NCBI GenBank assembly: GCA_963728835.1 | Contig: CAVSKZ010000001.1 | Location: 124,001-188,000, forward strand | Reading direction: 5' to 3' | Source of the DNA: VRUE01 sp963728835 | Lineage (GTDB): Bacteria; Actinomycetota; Thermoleophilia; Solirubrobacterales; 70-9 | DNA: 64,000 bases | In this document: positions 6,836 through 16,216 of the stretch, in pieces | Layout: each line of letters starts with the position of its first letter | How positions within the stretch are numbered: position 1 is the stretch's first letter | Program-made: the position numbers and the translations under genes | The notes under the pieces: model-generated | What the model saw: the letters and a program-made list of their open reading frames with translations, nothing else | The model's database searches: none | What the model was told of the DNA's origin: nothing

Positions 6836-9217
6836 CTCGGTCCCGGCCGGCGCTTCCAGGGACTCGATTTGGGGGAGCCGCCAGAGGATGCTGGCAATCG
6901 TGAGGCCCGCCGCCGCGGAGAGGAGAGCCAGGAACCACTGGGCGGAGCTGAGCAGGATCATCTCGAAGAAGTCGCGCAGGGGCGGGATCGCGAGGATGCC
7001 CGCGAAGAGGCCGCCCAGGGCGACGACCATGCCGAGCATGTAGCTCTGGATCGCGATGTGCTCGCGGCCGGGACCGCGCTCCAGGAGGAGGACGAAGCTG
7101 AGGCCGAGCACGATCAACGTCGTCGTCGCCGCGGTGCGGCCGGCCTCGAGGCTGCCGCCGAAGACGGTGTCGACGAGGAAGAAGGAGAGGATCGAGCCGA
7201 GCGCCGTCGCCAGGCCGGCCGGCACGGCGAAGGCGGCGAGCGCGCGCAGCAGCCGGCCGCGGTAGAGCGGGCCGTCGGAGGGCGCCAGGGCCAGGACGAA
7301 GGAGGGAATGCCGATCGTCAGGAACACGGCCAGGGTGAGGTGGCGGGGGAGGAAGGGGAATGCGAAGCCGGGGATGGCGACGAGGAGGATCAGCGCTGCG
7401 GCGTAGACGGACTTGGTCAGGTAGAGACGTCCGAGCCGGTGGATGTTGCGGGCGATGCGGCGACCCTCGGCGACCGCCTGCGGCAGGCGCGCAAACTCGT
7501 CCTTGAGCAAAACCACGTCGGCGACTCCCTTGGTCACCTGCGCGCCCGAGCCCATCGCCACCGCAAGCCGGGCCTGCTTCAGGGCCGGCACGTCGTTGAC
7601 CCCGTCGCCGATCATCGCGGTGTAGCGCCCGGAGGCCGCGAGCGCCCCGACCAGGGCCTTCTTCTGCTCCGGCTTGATCCGGCAGAAGACGGTGTTCCGC
7701 TGCGCCGCCTCGGCGAGCTCCTGCGGATCCTCGGGCAGCTCGTCGCCCTCGATCGTGCCGGCATCCGCCGGCACCCCGACCGCTGCCGCGACCGCGGCCA
7801 CCGTCGCCCTTGCGTCGCCGGAGATCAGCTTCAGGTCGACGTCCTCCTCGCGCATGAACGCGACCGTTTCCGCCGCGTCGGGCCGCAGCGTCTCCTCCAG
7901 CACGATCAGGGCGACGGGTGCCATTCGCGGTGCCCCTTGCGAGGGGTCCGCCGGCAGCGGCTCGCTGGCTTCGCCGAATGCGACGACCCGCCGGCCCGCG
8001 GCGGTCTCCCGCTCGAGCAGGCGGGTGAGGCCGGGCGGGAGCGCCAGGGCCCCGGCCGTGCCGAGCACGTCGGGGGCGCCGAGCACGTATGTGGTGGAGC
8101 CGATCCGCAACCCGCTCCACTTCCACTCCGATGAGAACGGCACTTCGCCGTCGACCCGCCCCGCCTCGGCGGGGAATCGCTCGCCGATCACCTCCAGGGT
8201 GCGGTTGCGGTCGCCGGCGCTGGCGGCGAAGCGCCCAAGTGCAGCGTGTGCGGCCGCCGGCTCGAGGCCATCGGCCACCTCGACGCCGATCAGGCGCAGC
8301 TGGCCGTCGGTCAGAGTGCCGGTCTTGTCGACGCAGATCGTGTCGACCGCGGCGAGGCTCTCGGTCGCGCTCATCTGCTGCACCAGCGTGTCCTTGCGGG
8401 CCAGCCGCACCGCCGCCACGGCGAAGGTGACGCTCATCAGCAGCACCAGGCCCTCCGGGATCAGGGTCACGAGGCCGGCCGTGGCCGTCTGGGCGGCCTC
8501 CACCAGATCGATGCTTCGCACCTGGAATACGAGGAGCAGGATCGCCGCCAGCGGCACCATCGCGTAGGTGCAGGCGACGATCACCCGGTTCACCTCGTCC
8601 TGCAGGGGGGAGGGGGGATGGCGGAAGGCGCGAGCCTCGCCGGCCAGCTGGCCGGCGTAGCTCTCCTCCCGCACGGCGTCGACCGTGTAGTAGCCCGATC
8701 CCGAGATGCAGAAGGACCCCGACAGCGTCCGGTCGCCGGGCTGCTTGCGCACTCCGTCGGCCTCGCCGGTCAGCAGCGACTCATCCAGCGTCATCCCGCG
8801 ACTCTCGATCATCTCGCCGTCGGCGACGAGCTGGTCGCCGGGCTCGATCCTGACGACGTCGCCGGGAACGACCTCCTCCGCCAGCAGGCTCTGGACCTCG
8901 CCGTCGCGGAGGACCTTCGCGTGGGGTGCGACCAAAACCGCCAGCTCGTCCAGCGTCCGCTTGGCCTTCAGCTCCTGGCGGATCCCGATGTAGGAGTTGA
9001 CGATCGCGATCAGGCCGAAGACCGCGTCGGCGAAAAGGCCCAGGGAGAGGATGAGGACGAAGAACCCTCCGATGATCGCGTTGAACAGCGTGAAGACGTT
9101 GCCGGCGACGATGCTCGAGACCGATCGCGAGGAGGTCTCGGCCGGCGGGCCGAGCTCGCGCAGCCGCTTCGCCGCAGTCGCGCTGGACAGTCCCCGCTCG
9201 GTCGCTGCGGCCGTCAT
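6791..9217 (-). CDS. Cation-transporting P-type ATPase, CtpE-like
   Basis: An 808-residue P-type ATPase. Key motifs: actuator TGEAD (residues 150-154), TM4 motif IPEGL near 253, phosphorylation site DKTGTLT (Asp297), and hinge GDGVND. Two TM helices precede the actuator domain, two flank the PEGL site and six follow the GDGVND hinge; there is no heavy-metal-binding N-terminus. The PEGL motif and the C-terminal IPSFVLALAPSDGP segment resemble mycobacterial CtpE, a calcium-uptake ATPase; the ion is therefore probably Ca2+ but unproven. The final residues (LFRNSREAA) are encoded by the palindromic repeat at 6772-6835. Confidence 0.9.
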   Translation of the reverse strand: MTAAATERGLSSATAAKRLRELGPPAETSSRSVSSIVAGNVFTLFNAIIGGFFVLILSLGLFADAVFGLIAIVNSYIGIRQELKAKRTLDELAVLVAPHAKVLRDGEVQSLLAEEVVPGDVVRIEPGDQLVADGEMIESRGMTLDESLLTGEADGVRKQPGDRTLSGSFCISGSGYYTVDAVREESYAGQLAGEARAFRHPPSPLQDEVNRVIVACTYAMVPLAAILLLVFQVRSIDLVEAAQTATAGLVTLIPEGLVLLMSVTFAVAAVRLARKDTLVQQMSATESLAAVDTICVDKTGTLTDGQLRLIGVEVADGLEPAAAHAALGRFAASAGDRNRTLEVIGERFPAEAGRVDGEVPFSSEWKWSGLRIGSTTYVLGAPDVLGTAGALALPPGLTRLLERETAAGRRVVAFGEASEPLPADPSQGAPRMAPVALIVLEETLRPDAAETVAFMREEDVDLKLISGDARATVAAVAAAVGVPADAGTIEGDELPEDPQELAEAAQRNTVFCRIKPEQKKALVGALAASGRYTAMIGDGVNDVPALKQARLAVAMGSGAQVTKGVADVVLLKDEFARLPQAVAEGRRIARNIHRLGRLYLTKSVYAAALILLVAIPGFAFPFLPRHLTLAVFLTIGIPSFVLALAPSDGPLYRGRLLRALAAFAVPAGLATALGSILSFFLVDTVFGGSLEAGRTAATTTLIVLGLSFVLLLERGPGREHIAIQSYMLGMVVALGGLFAGILAIPPLRDFFEMILLSSAQWFLALLSAAAGLTIASILWRLPQIESLEAPAGTEGRRGSLFRNSREAA

Positions 9218-9246
9218 CGTCGTCTATTCAATAGGGTCCGACCCGG

Positions 9247-10296
9247 ATGGCACTGAAGCTTGGACTCAACCTCGGTTACTGGGGCATCGGCCCGGCGGGC
9301 GAGGACGCCCTCGAGGTCGTCCACGCCGCCGAGGCGGCCGGCTACGAGTCGGTCTGGGCGGCGGAGTCCTACGGCTCCGACGTGGTCAGCGTGCTCGCCT
9401 GGCTGGCCGGGCAGACCGAGAAGATCAACCTCGGCGCCGCGATCCTGCAGGTTCCCGCCCGCCCGCCCGCTGCCGCGGCGATGGCCGGGGCGACGATCGA
9501 CAAGCTCTCCGGGGGCCGCTTCATGTTCGGCTTCGGCCCATCCGGCCCGCAGGTCTCCGAAGGCTGGTACGGCGTCCCCTATGCCAAGCCCTGGGGCCGC
9601 ACCCGCGAGTACATCGAAGTGGTGCGCGAGATCGTCGCCCGCGAAGGGCCGGTCGATCACCAGGGCGAGCATTACCAGCTGCCTCTACCCGGTGGCGAGG
9701 GAAAGGCGCTGAAGCTCAATTTCCACCCGGAGCGCAACCGGATACCGGTCTTCGTCGGTGCGATCGGGCGCAAATCGGTCGAGCTGGCGGCTGAGGTCGC
9801 CGACGGCTGGATCCCGATCTTCTTCAGCGTCGACGCCTTCCAGGAGACCTGGGGGGAGCACCTGGAGGCCGGTTTCGCCAAGGGCGGGCGGCAGCGCTCC
9901 GACCTCGAGGTCTCGCCGTCGCTGCAGGTCGCGATCGACGGCAACCTCAATGCGGCGAAGGCGGTCGTCAAGGCCGGCCTGGTCCTCTACTTCGGCGGCA
10001 TGGGCAGCCGCAAGACCAACTTCTACGTCGACCTCGCCCACCGCTTCGGCTTCGGCGACGTCGCCGACGAGGTCCAGCGGCGCTTCCAGGACGGCGACCG
10101 GGCCGGCGCCTTCGAGGCCGTCCCCGACGAGGTCGTCGAGGCAACCTCGCTGGTCGGCACCGAGGCCGAGGTCGCCGCGCGGGTCGAGCGCTTCCGCGGT
10201 GCCGGCATCGACCGCCTGATCGTCTCCCCGGTCCACGCCGAGCGCAGCGAGCAGCTGCACACCCTTCAGCGCCTGGCGGCTCTTACCGCCGGCTGA
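9247..10296 (+). CDS. LLM-class F420-dependent oxidoreductase
   Basis: A 349-residue luciferase-like (TIM-barrel) protein. The N-terminus LGLNLGYWG, the block AESYGSDVVSVLAWLAGQT, and DKLSGGRFMFGFGPSGPQVSEGW are the family's cofactor and substrate regions; the length and pattern fit actinobacterial F420-dependent enzymes rather than FMN luciferases. Divergent from the ATPase with a 29-base gap. The substrate is unknown. Confidence 0.87.
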   Translation: MALKLGLNLGYWGIGPAGEDALEVVHAAEAAGYESVWAAESYGSDVVSVLAWLAGQTEKINLGAAILQVPARPPAAAAMAGATIDKLSGGRFMFGFGPSGPQVSEGWYGVPYAKPWGRTREYIEVVREIVAREGPVDHQGEHYQLPLPGGEGKALKLNFHPERNRIPVFVGAIGRKSVELAAEVADGWIPIFFSVDAFQETWGEHLEAGFAKGGRQRSDLEVSPSLQVAIDGNLNAAKAVVKAGLVLYFGGMGSRKTNFYVDLAHRFGFGDVADEVQRRFQDGDRAGAFEAVPDEVVEATSLVGTEAEVAARVERFRGAGIDRLIVSPVHAERSEQLHTLQRLAALTAG

Positions 10297-10332
10297 CGCG
10301 CCGAGCCCTCTTCACATAATCTTCCGCGCCGC

Positions 10333-11451
10333 GTGAAAATCGGAGTACCGAAAGAGACCGCCGAGGGGGAGCGCCGCGTCGCGCTCGTCCCTGACGTCGT
10401 CAAGTCCCTCGCCTCGAACGAGAAGGTGGAGGTGCTGGTCGAGAGCGGCGCCGGCGACGCAGCCGGCCATCCCGACTCCCAGTACGCAGAGGCCGGGGCC
10501 GACGTCGTCGAGGGCGAGGTTACGTGGGGCGCCGACGCGGTCCTTCGCGTCGCAGCCCCTTCCGCCGCCGAGATCGCCCGTCTCCGCTCCAGCCAGATCC
10601 TGATCGGCCACCTGTCGCCGTGGACGGCGGCCGAGACCAACAACGCCCTGGCTCAGGCCGGCGTCACCAGCTTCGCGATGGAGGCGATCCCGCGCACCAC
10701 GCGCGCCCAGGCGATGGACGCCCTCTCCTCGCAGGCCGCCGCGGCCGGCTACGCCGCGACCCTGATCGCCGCCCGCGAGTCGGGCCGCTTCTTCGGCATG
10801 ATGACCACCGCCGCCGGCACGGTCCCGCCGGCCAAGGTGCTCGTCCTCGGCGCCGGCGTCGCGGGCCTGCAGGCCGTCGCCACGGCCAAGCGCCTCGGCG
10901 CGATCGTCACCGGCTTCGACATCCGCCGCGCCGCCTGGGAGCAGATCGCCTCGCTCGGCGGCCGCCCGCTCGAACTGGACTTCATCCCCGACGCGGAGGG
11001 CGAGGGGGGCTACGCCCGCCCGCTCACCGACGAGGAGAACGCGCAGGTGCGCGACGCCCTCGGCGAGAACGCCGCCAAGCAGGACGTGATCGTCACCACC
11101 GCCGCGATCCCCGGCCGGCCGGCGCCGCTGCTGATCACCGCCGAGGCGGTGCGCGGCATGCAGCCCGGCTCGGTGATCGTCGACCTCGCCGCCGAGACCG
11201 GCGGCAACTGCGAGCTGACCGAGGCCGGGCAGACCGTCGTCGAGAACGGCGTCAAGGTGATCGGCCCGCGCAACCTCGCCAGCGAGATGCCCCGGCCCGC
11301 CTCCCAGCTCTACGCCAAGAACCTCGAGAACCTGCTCGGCCTGCTGGTCGGCGAGGAGGGGGATCTGACGCTCGACTTCGAGGACGACATCGTCGCCGCC
11401 GCCTGCATCACCCACGGCGGCGAGATCAAGAACGAGAGGGCGGCGAAATAG
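10333..11451 (+). CDS. pntA1: NAD(P) transhydrogenase subunit alpha, part 1
   Basis: A 372-residue soluble NAD(H)-binding domain I of proton-translocating transhydrogenase. It begins KIGVPKETAEGERRVALVP, typical of the alanine dehydrogenase/PntA superfamily, and has the NAD motif LGAGVAGLQA near residue 176. GTG at 10333 is the only start that keeps this N-terminus. It heads a three-gene operon with the small membrane subunit (2-base gap) and PntB (ATGA overlap). The complex uses the proton gradient to make NADPH from NADH. Confidence 0.93.
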   Translation: MKIGVPKETAEGERRVALVPDVVKSLASNEKVEVLVESGAGDAAGHPDSQYAEAGADVVEGEVTWGADAVLRVAAPSAAEIARLRSSQILIGHLSPWTAAETNNALAQAGVTSFAMEAIPRTTRAQAMDALSSQAAAAGYAATLIAARESGRFFGMMTTAAGTVPPAKVLVLGAGVAGLQAVATAKRLGAIVTGFDIRRAAWEQIASLGGRPLELDFIPDAEGEGGYARPLTDEENAQVRDALGENAAKQDVIVTTAAIPGRPAPLLITAEAVRGMQPGSVIVDLAAETGGNCELTEAGQTVVENGVKVIGPRNLASEMPRPASQLYAKNLENLLGLLVGEEGDLTLDFEDDIVAAACITHGGEIKNERAAK

Positions 11452-11453
11452 TC

Positions 11454-11774
11454 ATGGACCTGATGACCGAGATCACGATCTTCGTCCTCGCCGCCTTCGT
11501 CGGCTTCGAGGTGATCTCGAAGGTGCCGACGACGCTGCACACGCCGCTGATGTCGCAGACCAACGCGATCCACGGCATCGTCATGCTCGGCGGGCTGATC
11601 GTCGTCGGCTTCGCCAACGACGGCCTCGAGTACACGATCGGCACGATCGCGATCGCCTTCGGCGCGATCAACATCGTCGGCGGCTTCATGGTCACCGACC
11701 GCATGCTCGGCATGTTCTCCAAAAAGCCGAAACCCGAGGCCGACGCAGAGGCGAAACCCGGGGGCGGCAAATGA
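11454..11774 (+). CDS. pntA2: NAD(P) transhydrogenase subunit alpha, part 2
   Basis: A 106-residue membrane subunit carrying the N-terminal half of transhydrogenase domain II. Three hydrophobic helices are visible (ITIFVLAAFVGFEVI, IHGIVMLGGLIVVGFA, IGTIAIAFGAINIVGGFMV) with the conserved TPLMSQTNAIHGI loop between the first two. The tail is short and Lys/Glu-rich. The split alpha subunit is the arrangement seen in many actinobacteria and alphaproteobacteria. Confidence 0.92.
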   Translation: MDLMTEITIFVLAAFVGFEVISKVPTTLHTPLMSQTNAIHGIVMLGGLIVVGFANDGLEYTIGTIAIAFGAINIVGGFMVTDRMLGMFSKKPKPEADAEAKPGGGK

Positions 11775-13189
11775 GCCTCCTCGCGGTTCTCGAGCCGGGC
11801 GGCGACGCCGCCACCGCGCTCTACATCGTCGCCTTCTCGCTCTTCATCGTCGGGGTGCGGCGGGGCACCCACCCGACGACCGCCAAGCAGGGCAACCTGG
11901 TCGCCGCCGTCGGCATGGCGATCGCGGTGGTCGCGACGCTGCTGCTCGACGGCATCGGCAACTGGGGCCTGATCGCTCTCGGGCTCGGCGTCGGCACCGC
12001 CGTCGGCGTGATCGCCTCGGTAAGGGTCCAGATGACCGAGATGCCGCAGATGGTGGCGCTGTACAACGGCGTCGGCGGCGGCGCGGTGGCCCTGATCGCC
12101 TGGTCGGAGATCCGCCACGGGATCTCGCTCGGCCATGAGATCCCGCTCGACGAGCTGATCCCCGTCCTCTTCGCCGCGGTCGTCGGCTCGGTCTCCTTCT
12201 GGGGCTCCAACATCGCCTTCGCCAAGCTCCAGGACCTGATCCCGACCCGGCCCCTCGCCGTTCCCGGCCAGCAGGTGATCAACGCCGTGCTGCTGATCGG
12301 CATCGTCGCCGCCTGCGTCAACATCGCGATCAACAACGACGATCCCAACCAGGCGATCTTCATCGCGATCCTGCTCGCCGCCGGGCTGCTCGGCAACCTC
12401 GTCGTGCTGCCGATCGGCGGCGCCGACATGCCGGTCGTGATCTCGCTGCTCAACGCCTTCACCGGCCTCTCCGCCGCCGCCGCGGGCTTCGCGCTCGACA
12501 ACGTTGCGCTGATCGTCGCCGGCACCCTGGTCGGCTCCTCGGGAACGATCCTGACGATGGAGATGGCGACCGCGATGAACCGCTCGGTCGGCAACGTCCT
12601 CTTCGCCGGCTTCGGCGGCGCCCCCTCCGGTGGGGCGGCCGGGGGCGGGGAGGAACGCCCGCACACCTCGATCGGCGCCCAGGACGCGGCGATCAAGCTC
12701 GCCTATGCCGACTCGGTCGTGATCGTGCCCGGCTACGGCCTCGCCGTGGCCCAGGCCCAGCACGCGATCAAAGAGGTCGGCGACGAGCTGGAGCAGCGCG
12801 GCGTCACGGTCAGCTACGCGATCCACCCGGTCGCGGGCCGCATGCCCGGGCACATGAACGTCCTCCTCGCCGAGGCCGACGTGCCCTATGAGCAGCTGAA
12901 GGAGATGGAGGAGATCAACCCGGAGATGCCGCGCACCGACGTCGCGGTCATCGTCGGCGCCAACGACGTCACCAACCCGGCTGCCAAGAACGACCCCGAC
13001 AGCCCGATCGCGGGCATGCCGATCATCGAAGTCGACCAGGCCCAGCAGGTGATCGTGATCAAGCGCTCGCTGAGTCCCGGGTTCGCCGGGATCGACAACG
13101 ACCTCTTCTACGAAGCGAATACTTCGATGTTGTTTGCCGACGCCAAGCAGGCGGCGGCGGACATCGCGGCCGAGATCCAGCAGCTTTAA
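11771..13189 (+). CDS. pntB: NAD(P) transhydrogenase subunit beta
   Basis: A 472-residue subunit with eight to nine membrane helices followed by the NADP(H)-binding domain III (from about residue 300). The conserved GYGLAVAQAQ nucleotide loop, HPVAGRMPGHMNVLLAEA, and GANDVTNPAA are all present, and it ends near the normal position with the segment SLSPGFAGIDNDLF. It overlaps pntA2 by four bases. A palindromic repeat begins 12 bases after its stop. Confidence 0.94.
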   Translation: MSLLAVLEPGGDAATALYIVAFSLFIVGVRRGTHPTTAKQGNLVAAVGMAIAVVATLLLDGIGNWGLIALGLGVGTAVGVIASVRVQMTEMPQMVALYNGVGGGAVALIAWSEIRHGISLGHEIPLDELIPVLFAAVVGSVSFWGSNIAFAKLQDLIPTRPLAVPGQQVINAVLLIGIVAACVNIAINNDDPNQAIFIAILLAAGLLGNLVVLPIGGADMPVVISLLNAFTGLSAAAAGFALDNVALIVAGTLVGSSGTILTMEMATAMNRSVGNVLFAGFGGAPSGGAAGGGEERPHTSIGAQDAAIKLAYADSVVIVPGYGLAVAQAQHAIKEVGDELEQRGVTVSYAIHPVAGRMPGHMNVLLAEADVPYEQLKEMEEINPEMPRTDVAVIVGANDVTNPAAKNDPDSPIAGMPIIEVDQAQQVIVIKRSLSPGFAGIDNDLFYEANTSMLFADAKQAAADIAAEIQQL

Positions 13190-13200
13190 GTCGGGGTTGG

Positions 13201-13268
13201 GGCCTGGCGGGGTGCCCCTATCCAGGCCGCTTCGCGGGAGTTCCTGGATAGGGGCACCCCGCCAGGCC
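13201..13268. repeat. Palindromic repeat A, copy 2
   Basis: A perfect 26-bp inverted repeat (13201-13226 and 13243-13268) around the invariant loop CCGCTTCGCGGGAGTT. The arms (starting GGCCTGGCGGGGTGCC) differ at many positions from the copies at 6772 and 17213, yet both arms changed together. It lies directly after pntB, before a gene on the same strand. Confidence 0.9.
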
Positions 13269-13344
13269 TCGTCGCCGTTTTCTGGATCTCGGCCGTGAGG
13301 CTCCGCCTGGGGGAGAGAAGGGCTTCGTTGCGGCTTAGGTAGGT

Positions 13345-14271
13345 GTGCATCGGGGTGAGCGGGGGCAGGGGACTGTGGAGTGGGTTGGTCTCGTGTGTCT
13401 CGTTGCGTTGCTTTTCGCCGGTTTGGTTGCGGCCGGGGTGCGGGTGCCGGGGGCGGCACTGGCGCACTCGATTTATTCGCGGATCCTCTGCGCGGCGGCG
13501 CTGGCGGAGCGGTGTGGGGACGAACCGGGGCTGATCGCCGCGTATGGGAGCGAGGTCGGGAGGTTGGCGCGCGAGCACATGCCGTTGCTCCTCTACGAGA
13601 GTGGTTCGAGGGCGGTGCCCGTCGACTTCCGGCGCTGTCGCAGGGCGGTGTGTGGAGATGGGGCGGAACGGGGCCTCGTGAGTCGCAGCGATGCCGGCCT
13701 GCCCGTCACCGCGTTCGTCCACGTCGTCGATTGCCGGGCGGGATCTGCGGAGGACTCAGAAGCCGCCGGCGCCAATTGCTCGGACGAGCGCGCCGGCAAC
13801 CTCTACATCCAGTACTGGACCTACTACGCCGACTCGGCCACCCTGCGGGGCGTCCCACTCGCCGGCGATCGGGGCTATCACCGCGACGACTGGGAGTCGG
13901 TTCAGTTCCGCATCCGCCCGGACGGGTCGGTCGACCAGCGCGCTTCCTCCCACCGCGGCTACAACCACGGTCAGGGAGTGGCCAACTGGGGGTCGGATGC
14001 GGGGATCGCCCCGCTCCGGGATGCGGCCGAGGCCGTCAGCCTCCGCCGCCGCAACGGCTGGGGCCCCGAGACCCGCTTCCTCCTCGTCTCCGGCGGCAGT
14101 CACGCCGGCAACGCCGACGGCATCGTTCGAATAGACCGCCTGACACCCGGCAGCCGGGTCCACCTGATCCCCCTGGAGCCGGTAGCGGCTGCCAGCAGAG
14201 CCGGCTTCGCGGTCGGCCCGCCCTGGCGCAAGCGCGTCTGGCACGACCCCGAGGCTGAAGGGACCGACTGA
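13345..14271 (+). CDS. Exported protein with TadE-like N-terminus and DUF946/Vps62-like body
   Basis: A 308-residue protein starting at GTG. The N-terminus ERGQGTVEWVGLVCLVALLF resembles TadE/Flp-type class III signal segments, in which cleavage follows the Gly and the helix stays in the membrane. The body contains NLYIQYWTYYAD, GYHRDDWESVQFRI and ASSHRGYNHGQG, a pattern similar to Vps62/DUF946-like domains (the HxDDWE box). Six or more Cys residues suggest disulfides outside the membrane. It ends exactly where the convergent SDR gene ends, with no spacer. Function unknown. Confidence 0.7.
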   Translation: MHRGERGQGTVEWVGLVCLVALLFAGLVAAGVRVPGAALAHSIYSRILCAAALAERCGDEPGLIAAYGSEVGRLAREHMPLLLYESGSRAVPVDFRRCRRAVCGDGAERGLVSRSDAGLPVTAFVHVVDCRAGSAEDSEAAGANCSDERAGNLYIQYWTYYADSATLRGVPLAGDRGYHRDDWESVQFRIRPDGSVDQRASSHRGYNHGQGVANWGSDAGIAPLRDAAEAVSLRRRNGWGPETRFLLVSGGSHAGNADGIVRIDRLTPGSRVHLIPLEPVAAASRAGFAVGPPWRKRVWHDPEAEGTD

Positions 14272-15039
14272 CTACTTCGGCGGCATCCGCAGGGCGCCGT
14301 CGAGGCGGATCGTCTCGCCGTTGAGCATCGGGTTGGCGACGATCTGGCTGACCAGGCGGGCGTACTCCTCGGGGCGGCCGAGGCGCGACGGGAAGGGGAT
14401 GCCGGCTCCGAGGGCCGCCCGGTGTTCCTCGGGCAGAGCGGCGAGCAGCGGGGTGTCGAAGAGGCCGGGGGCGATGGTGAGGACGCGGACGCCGCGCGAG
14501 GCCATGTCGCGTGCCGCGGGCAGCGTCATGCCGACTATCCCGCCCTTCGAGGCCGCGTAGGCGACCTGGCCGATCTGGCCGTCGTAGGCGGCGATCGAGG
14601 CGGTGTTGACGCAGACGCCGCGCTCGCCCTCGTCGTTGGGCTCGTTCGGGCTCATCGCCGCCGCCGCGAAGCGCAGGACGTTGAAGGTGCCGATCAGGTT
14701 GACCTTGACCACGTTGGTGAAGAGCTCGAGGTTGTGCGGTCCGCTCTTGTGGGCGACGCGCTCGGCCCATCCGATCCCGGCACAGCAGACCGAGATGCGC
14801 AGACCGCCGTCCGCGGCAGACGCCTGCTCGACCGCAGCCGACACGGCAGCCTCGTCGGTCACGTCCGCGGCGACGAAGCTCGCGCTCGGCCCCAGCTCGG
14901 CGGCCAGCGCCTCGCCCTTCTCTGCGTTGAGGTCGGCGATCGTCACCGTCGCGCCCGCCCCGGCCAGTGCTCGCGCCGTGGCCTCGCCCAGCCCCGATGC
15001 TCCGCCGGCGACCAGCGCTCCTGCTCCCTCGACCTCCAC
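14272..15039 (-). CDS. Short-chain dehydrogenase, 3-hydroxyacyl-CoA dehydrogenase type 2-like
   Basis: A 255-residue SDR. The NAD site is GGASGLGEATA, the active-site Ser/Tyr/Lys set is in NTASIAAYDGQIGQVAYAASK, and the long LFTNVVKVNLIGTFN helix fits HSD17B10-type 3-hydroxyacyl-CoA dehydrogenases. The GTG at 15039 gives the expected N-terminus; the TTG at 15069 is less likely. It would oxidise 3-hydroxyacyl-CoA in the acyl-CoA degradation pathways that fill this region. Confidence 0.85.
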   Translation of the reverse strand: MEVEGAGALVAGGASGLGEATARALAGAGATVTIADLNAEKGEALAAELGPSASFVAADVTDEAAVSAAVEQASAADGGLRISVCCAGIGWAERVAHKSGPHNLELFTNVVKVNLIGTFNVLRFAAAAMSPNEPNDEGERGVCVNTASIAAYDGQIGQVAYAASKGGIVGMTLPAARDMASRGVRVLTIAPGLFDTPLLAALPEEHRAALGAGIPFPSRLGRPEEYARLVSQIVANPMLNGETIRLDGALRMPPK

Positions 15040-15112
15040 GGCCGGGACCCTACTGCTTGCTGCGCGCAACCCGGCGAGCGAGTCTCGCTAGGGTTTTCGC
15101 ATCGCCACCGAG

Positions 15113-16216
15113 GTGACGCCCAGCTCCAAGGAAGCGATCGCGGAACGTCTCGCCGAGGCGCGCCGGCGCACTCTCGATCTGATCCAGCCCGCTGGACGAC
15201 CAGCAGCTCAACCGCGTCTACTCGCCGATCCTCAGCCCGCTGGCCTGGGACCTCGGCCACATCGCGAACTTCGAGGAGCTCTGGCTGGTGCAGACGATCG
15301 GCGGGCGCGAGCCGCTGCACGGCGAGCTCGGCCGCCTCTACGACGCGATCGAGAATCCGCGCAGGACCCGGGGGGATCTGCCGATCCTGCGCGACGCCGA
15401 GCTGCGCTCCTATCTCGCCGACGTGCGCGAGCGCAGCCTGGAGGTGCTGGAGGAGGTCGACCTGGCCCCCGACGCTGAGGACCCGCTGCTGCGCGAAGGC
15501 TTCGTCTACGAGATGCTGATCGCCCACGAGCTCCAGCACAACGAGACGATGCTGCAGCTCCTGCAGATGGTCGATGGCTACGAGCACGCCCGCCGGCCTC
15601 CGCACCGGCGACGGGGCGGGGCCGGGACGATTGCAATCGAGGGGGGCGAGTACGAGATCGGCGCCCATGACCGGGGCTTCGCCTACGACAACGAGCGTCC
15701 CCGCCACTCGGTTGAGTTGGCGCCCTTCGAGATCGACGAGGTGGCCGGTCACGAACGGCGAGTACGTCCGCTTCATCGAGGAGACCGGAACCGAGCCGCC
15801 CCTCTACTGGGAGCGCGAAGGGGACGGCTGGGTCGACACCGCGATGGGCCGCCAGGAGCCGATCGCCCCCGACCTGCCGGTGATCCACGTCTCCTGGCAC
15901 GAGGCCGATGCCTTCGCCCGCTGGGCCGGCAAGCGCCTGCCCACGGAGCAGGAGTGGGAGGCGGCCTCGCCGCTCCTACGGGGCATCGGCCAGGTCTGGG
16001 AATGGACGTCCTCCGATTTCCTCGCCTACCGGGGCTTCGAAGCGTTCCCCTACCGCGAGTACTCCGCAGGCCTTCTTCGGCGACGAGTACAGGGTGCTTC
16101 GCGGCGGCTCCTGGGCGACCCATCCCGATGTCATGCGGCCCAGCTTTCGCAACTGGGACCTGCCCCGGCGCCGGCAGATCTTCTCCGGCCTGCGCTGCGC
16201 AAGGGACGTGAGATGA
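15113..16216 (+). CDS. egtB: Ergothioneine synthase EgtB (frameshifted)
   Basis: EgtB is the iron-dependent sulfoxide synthase that joins trimethylhistidine to a thiol donor. The DinB-like N-terminal domain has the iron ligands in WDLGHIANFEELW and HELQHNE; the FGE-type C-terminal domain has TNGEYVRFIEETG, RLPTEQEWEAAS, WEWTSSDF and VLRGGSWATHPDVMRPSFRNWD. Three one-base insertions (about 15188, 15747, 16064) break the frame and are ignored here. The stretch between EWEAAS and VWEWTSSDF is about 10 residues, against roughly 40-50 in typical EgtB, so the domain is internally shortened. Its stop overlaps the egtD start (ATGA). Confidence 0.88.

Noticed and set aside
11426..13459. A 677-codon frame antisense to pntA2-pntB, and similar long antisense frames over the beta-propeller gene
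   Set aside because: Composition is low-complexity (His/Asp/Arg/Gly), and the sense genes are intact, so these are GC-driven shadows.
13343..14258. Alternative overlapping frames within the TadE-like gene
   Set aside because: They encode only Arg/Pro-rich sequence; the chosen frame alone has a membrane helix and the conserved HxDDWE block.
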